Assembly: GCA_038087015.1 (NCBI GenBank)
Contig: JASBNA010000019.1
Location: forward strand, 62,001-126,000
Direction: 5' to 3'
DNA length: 64,000 bases
Origin: Cerrena zonata
Taxonomy: Eukaryota; Basidiomycota; Agaricomycetes; Polyporales; Cerrenaceae
Part shown: one piece after another, positions 60,940 through 64,000 of the stretch
Position numbering within the stretch: the first letter of the stretch is position 1
Layout: every line of letters starts with the position of its first letter
Program-made: the position numbers and the translations under genes
The notes under the pieces: generated by a model
Database searches by the model: none
What the model was told of the DNA's origin: nothing
What the model saw: the letters and a program-made list of their open reading frames with translations, nothing else

Positions 60940-62684
60940 TCAGTAGAATCCACTAGCATCCCAAGGCTCAATGACCTGCGTCTCCTCCTCGTTACCATGA
61001 TCCTCTTCCCATCGTTTCTGCCACTCGACCAGCCTTAGAATTAGGTCAGCCCACTCGTCCTCAGTCACAACACCTTCTAGCCATTTCTCCTCGTCTCCGC
61101 TACTTTCGATCCTCTCCCAAGCTCTTCGGAGCAGGAACGATTCCTGTCTAGCAACCCTTCTCCACGGTTCAACGTAGTCCTTTCCATCGTCTGGAAGTCG
61201 ACCACTATCTTTCAGGTATTTGACTATCTTGTTCTGATATGCCTGGGCATCGTCATCTCCGCCCACCATTTTGTGACCTACGTAATACGGATCGAAGCCT
61301 CGGTCGCGTAGGCGATCTTCTTGCTCTACTAGATCGGCGAGCATGCGTTCCCGAGACGGAAGGGTCGAAGGATCCGCGATTGCTTGAGCGATCACGAGTG
61401 ATTGTGCAATATCCGAAGGACAATTTGCAATAAGGACAGGAAGTCCTACAAATGAAAGTGCAGTGGGAGGATACTGAGGCGACAGACTGAAAAGATGTTC
61501 CCATAGAGGAAATATGTAGCGGTGGTTTGTCACAAGTGTGGTGGCGGTGGTAGAGTTGAGTTTCGTATTTTCGGAATCGAGGAGACCTAGCGATGCAGTA
61601 GGGTCAGATGTAGGTCGTGAGAGGAAGGGGACGAGGGTTTCGTATCCAGTAGCAAGGATGACTGAATCTACATCGTCGAGGGACGATCCGTCAACAAAAA
61701 CGACAGACGTGGAGGTAAAGTGAGATATTCTGGGAACAAGCGTCACATTAGCACCAGGAGTAGGCTCTTTGTCGGCTTTTAGTGAATGATAAGTCTGAGA
61801 AAGAGCGAGTGTGTTGGTTATCAGGTGATGGTCTAGATAAGAATTCCGCGAAAAATACTCACCTTTATCGCAACTGGGGATACTTGTAGTACAGCATCCC
61901 TTCCACTAGCCCCTCCTCCTACGACAAGCACAGTGCGGTTAGCATATAGCTCGGGATGTCGGTAAAATATCGAGTGGAATATCTCGCGTTTGGCCTCGCC
62001 CAATCGTGCACTGGACAACCATTCATCCGAACCATCGAATTTAGGGATGCGTGGATAATGATTATGACCGTTGGCAACGATGAGATGATCGAAGGATCGT
62101 TTTACCAAGCTCTTTGCCTCACCGGCGTCACGATGAACTTCGATTTCCCATTTTCCTACCGTACCATTCCCCTTCCACCCAGCCGAATGAACAGTATGAT
62201 TAACGTGAATGTAGGAGCTGAGGTCTTTCTGCAGTACAACATCTACATGATATTGTTCCACATATTCATGAGATGGAAACAAGGGCGTTCCGGGTCGGAA
62301 GGTAAACCCTGGATAGGTCATCGTAGGATGAGGTGTGTTGGTTCGTAAACGGGGATAGAGAGGGGTCTCTGGCAGATTTGGAGGTTGAGGTTCATTAGGG
62401 TCAGGGAGCCATACCCCACCAACATTCCTTCTCTGTTCGTAAAGTATAATGTCCCAATCTTGGTTAGTCTGCCGGCGTAAATCCACAAGGGTCTTCAATA
62501 TAGCAATCCCTGCACTTCCTGCACCTACAATTGCGACAGACTTCGACGCATTCGTATGAACTGTATCTGAAGCTAGGAAATGACTCTCTGTTGTACGTAG
62601 ACCCTCACGAGTATCGGTCTCCTGTGACTCCCGCCACGAGGCAAGCGGCAGGAGGGAGAATACCAACTGAGCGAAGCGAACCAT
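60940..62684 (-). CDS. Flavin-containing monooxygenase (FMO-like)
   Basis: FAD- and NADPH-dependent oxygenase acting on N- or S-containing substrates; substrate unknown. Two exons, 62684 to about 61863 and about 61750 to 60940. A hydrophobic N-terminus (MVRFAQLVFSLLPLASW) may be a signal or anchor. FAD-binding Rossmann motif VAIVGAGSAGIAIL (about residues 49-62). NADPH-binding motif VLVVGGGASGRDAVL near the end of exon 1. The ATGY motif characteristic of FMO/N-hydroxylases occurs in exon 2 (VILATGYETLVPF). C-terminal half LSFVGLPVLIANCPSDIAQ is typical of fungal FMO-like proteins. About 550 residues, normal length. The conserved YPGF and P-YP-LRTN segments are present. Confidence 0.88.
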
Positions 62685-63191
62685 AGCCAGAAAACGAGCG
62701 GTGTGAGGGAAAAGACTGCTCGTAACATAGCAGCTATATCTTATAGGTAGGCCACAACAGATTTGTCATGTAGTTTGCAAACATTCGTGTACTCGTTTAG
62801 GTGGCGTTTACTATTGTGCTTGATCACCTTTCGAAGCTGCAATATGGCGCAATAGGGCAGTCTAGAATCCACAAGCGGGAGTGAACTTGAACAAACTTGA
62901 TTATAATTTACCAGTGATATAATACGTCTGATTGGGAGCGACCTAGGACCAGTAGTTAGTGATTTCCATCGCCAATGCGATTTAGCAAGATGACGGCAGT
63001 CCAAGAGACGAAACCGGCGTAGGATCTCAATTAGCTCGTGATGCAAATATGATCGATCCGTGACACATACCTAAATATGGCAGGTGTGATGAAATGAGTC
63101 CATCTCAGCAAAAGTGACGACATATGTGACACTTTGACAGTATTAACATACATACATAATCTGATAGAATGAATACATATAGAATGCGGAG
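62685..63191. other. Intergenic
   Basis: Between the FMO start and the stop of the CLC gene. Only short ORFs without family resemblance; presumed FMO promoter. Confidence 0.5.
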
Positions 63192-64000
63192 TCATGATTC
63201 TTCTTCTGCCAATGCTCCAGTATGAGGTAGATGTTCAGTCAGTAACCACACGACATCGGTCTTCGTGACCATACCCGTTAGCTTTCCACCCTGAGAGAAC
63301 AGAACATGTCGGAGATTCTGCAGAAGTTGCCATATCAATATAAATTACAGCTGGCATTGAAACAAACTACCAACCATTTTTTGAAACATGTTCACCACCA
63401 GCTGCAGAGGAACGTCCTTTCGCAATTGTAGCACGGTATCATCGATGAGATCAGACAAGTCGACGAGGTCTGGATTATTAGCTGCGGCATGTTTGGAGAA
63501 GGTACAAATACGTTGTACACCAGAAGCTGCATCGTCAGAGAGCAATGGATCTGGTCGTGAACAAGTTTAGCACACATCATAATCACGCTAACAACAGGGG
63601 GAAACCAACCTATATATGCCTTCGTTTTCTCAGCCACAATATATCCTAGTAGTTTGTCGTTGTTAACTACGGGATATCCATGATAGCCGTTAGCCTCGAA
63701 GAAAGTATTCAGCTCCTTCAACGTAGTCTGTTCCTCGTCATAAATGACTACCAAACTTTCGACGGGTTTGACGATCTGAGCCGCAGTCTGCCCCTTATCT
63801 CGGAACTCATCTGGTGGCAACCAAGGGTATTGTCGCATAGCGATCCAGACAGAATAGATACCCTCTTTCCCGAGGGCATCAGCCACCCATTTTGATACGA
63901 CCACAGAAATCATGATTGGGAGCACATGGGACAATGCTCCAGTAAGTTCGAACAGAATAACAACCAATGATACTATGGGAAAAACAAATTGATGAGTGTT
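63192..64000 (-). CDS. CLC-type chloride channel, C-terminal part (5' end beyond window)
   Basis: The 3' portion of a CLC chloride channel or Cl-/H+ exchanger (GEF1-like in fungi, endomembrane). The reading from the right edge has the last membrane helices (VVILFELTGALSHVLPIMI, VVSKWVADALGKEGIYSVW). The cytosolic domain follows, with a first CBS motif (FFEANGYHGYPVVNNDKLL, GYIVAEKTKAYI). After introns at about 63545-63610 and 63320-63370 comes the second CBS motif (VPLQLVVNMFQKM, then LRHVLFSQGGKLTGMVTKT, DVVWLLTEHLP). Stop at 63192-63194 (GALAEEES). The pore and selectivity-filter exons lie outside the window. Confidence 0.88.

Overview
The window is fungal genomic DNA from a basidiomycete, most likely an Agaricomycete. 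Genes carry many short (about 50-60 bp) GT-AG introns and lie on both strands. Recognisable families include C2-NACHT-WD NLR-like proteins, DUF6534 membrane proteins, hAT transposases, an aminoglycoside-phosphotransferase-like kinase and a DNMT5-type DNA methyltransferase. Genus cannot be assigned from sequence alone.

Layout. (1) 1-18.3 kb is an accessory region built round two tandem, same-strand NLR-like genes: NLR-1, 1-3448, running off the left edge, and NLR-2, 11641-16024. Related upstream DNA indicates a segmental duplication of roughly 13 kb. Between them lie a decayed kinase gene (8.0-8.9 kb), diverged non-coding repeats and an inverted NLR relic (10.84-11.43 kb). (2) 18.9-31.0 kb holds two paralogous plus-strand genes (18868-19974 and 29315-30995) for tail-anchored proteins with a Cys3-His cluster. 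They flank an intergenic island with a near-perfect 405-bp-arm palindrome (21322-22246), a second, older foldback element (about 22340-23860) and about 6 kb of AT-rich, strongly CpG-depleted DNA. (3) 31.4-34.6 kb carries an apparently complete hAT transposase gene, followed by a broken PD-(D/E)XK-like gene (36.2-37.2 kb) and a small secreted hydrophobic protein. (4) 39.6-56.6 kb is a dense conserved housekeeping block: EFM7/NNT1-like methyltransferase, CRIPT, DNMT5, PAP2 lipid phosphatase, a CTD-interacting-domain protein and a ZW10/Dsl1-type tether. (5) 57.0-64.0 kb has a DUF6534 protein, a flavin monooxygenase and the 3' part of a CLC chloride channel.

The theme joining the regions is cytosine methylation and its mutational footprint. 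DNMT5, the fungal maintenance CpG methyltransferase, is encoded at 41.5-48.6 kb. The same window contains an island almost without CpG, and two NLR genes whose WD-repeat exons are nearly CpG-free while their NACHT exons are not. Aligning the two NLR paralogues shows CG changed to TG, CA or TA at matching positions. CpG counts are by eye, and the link between methylation and depletion is inference.
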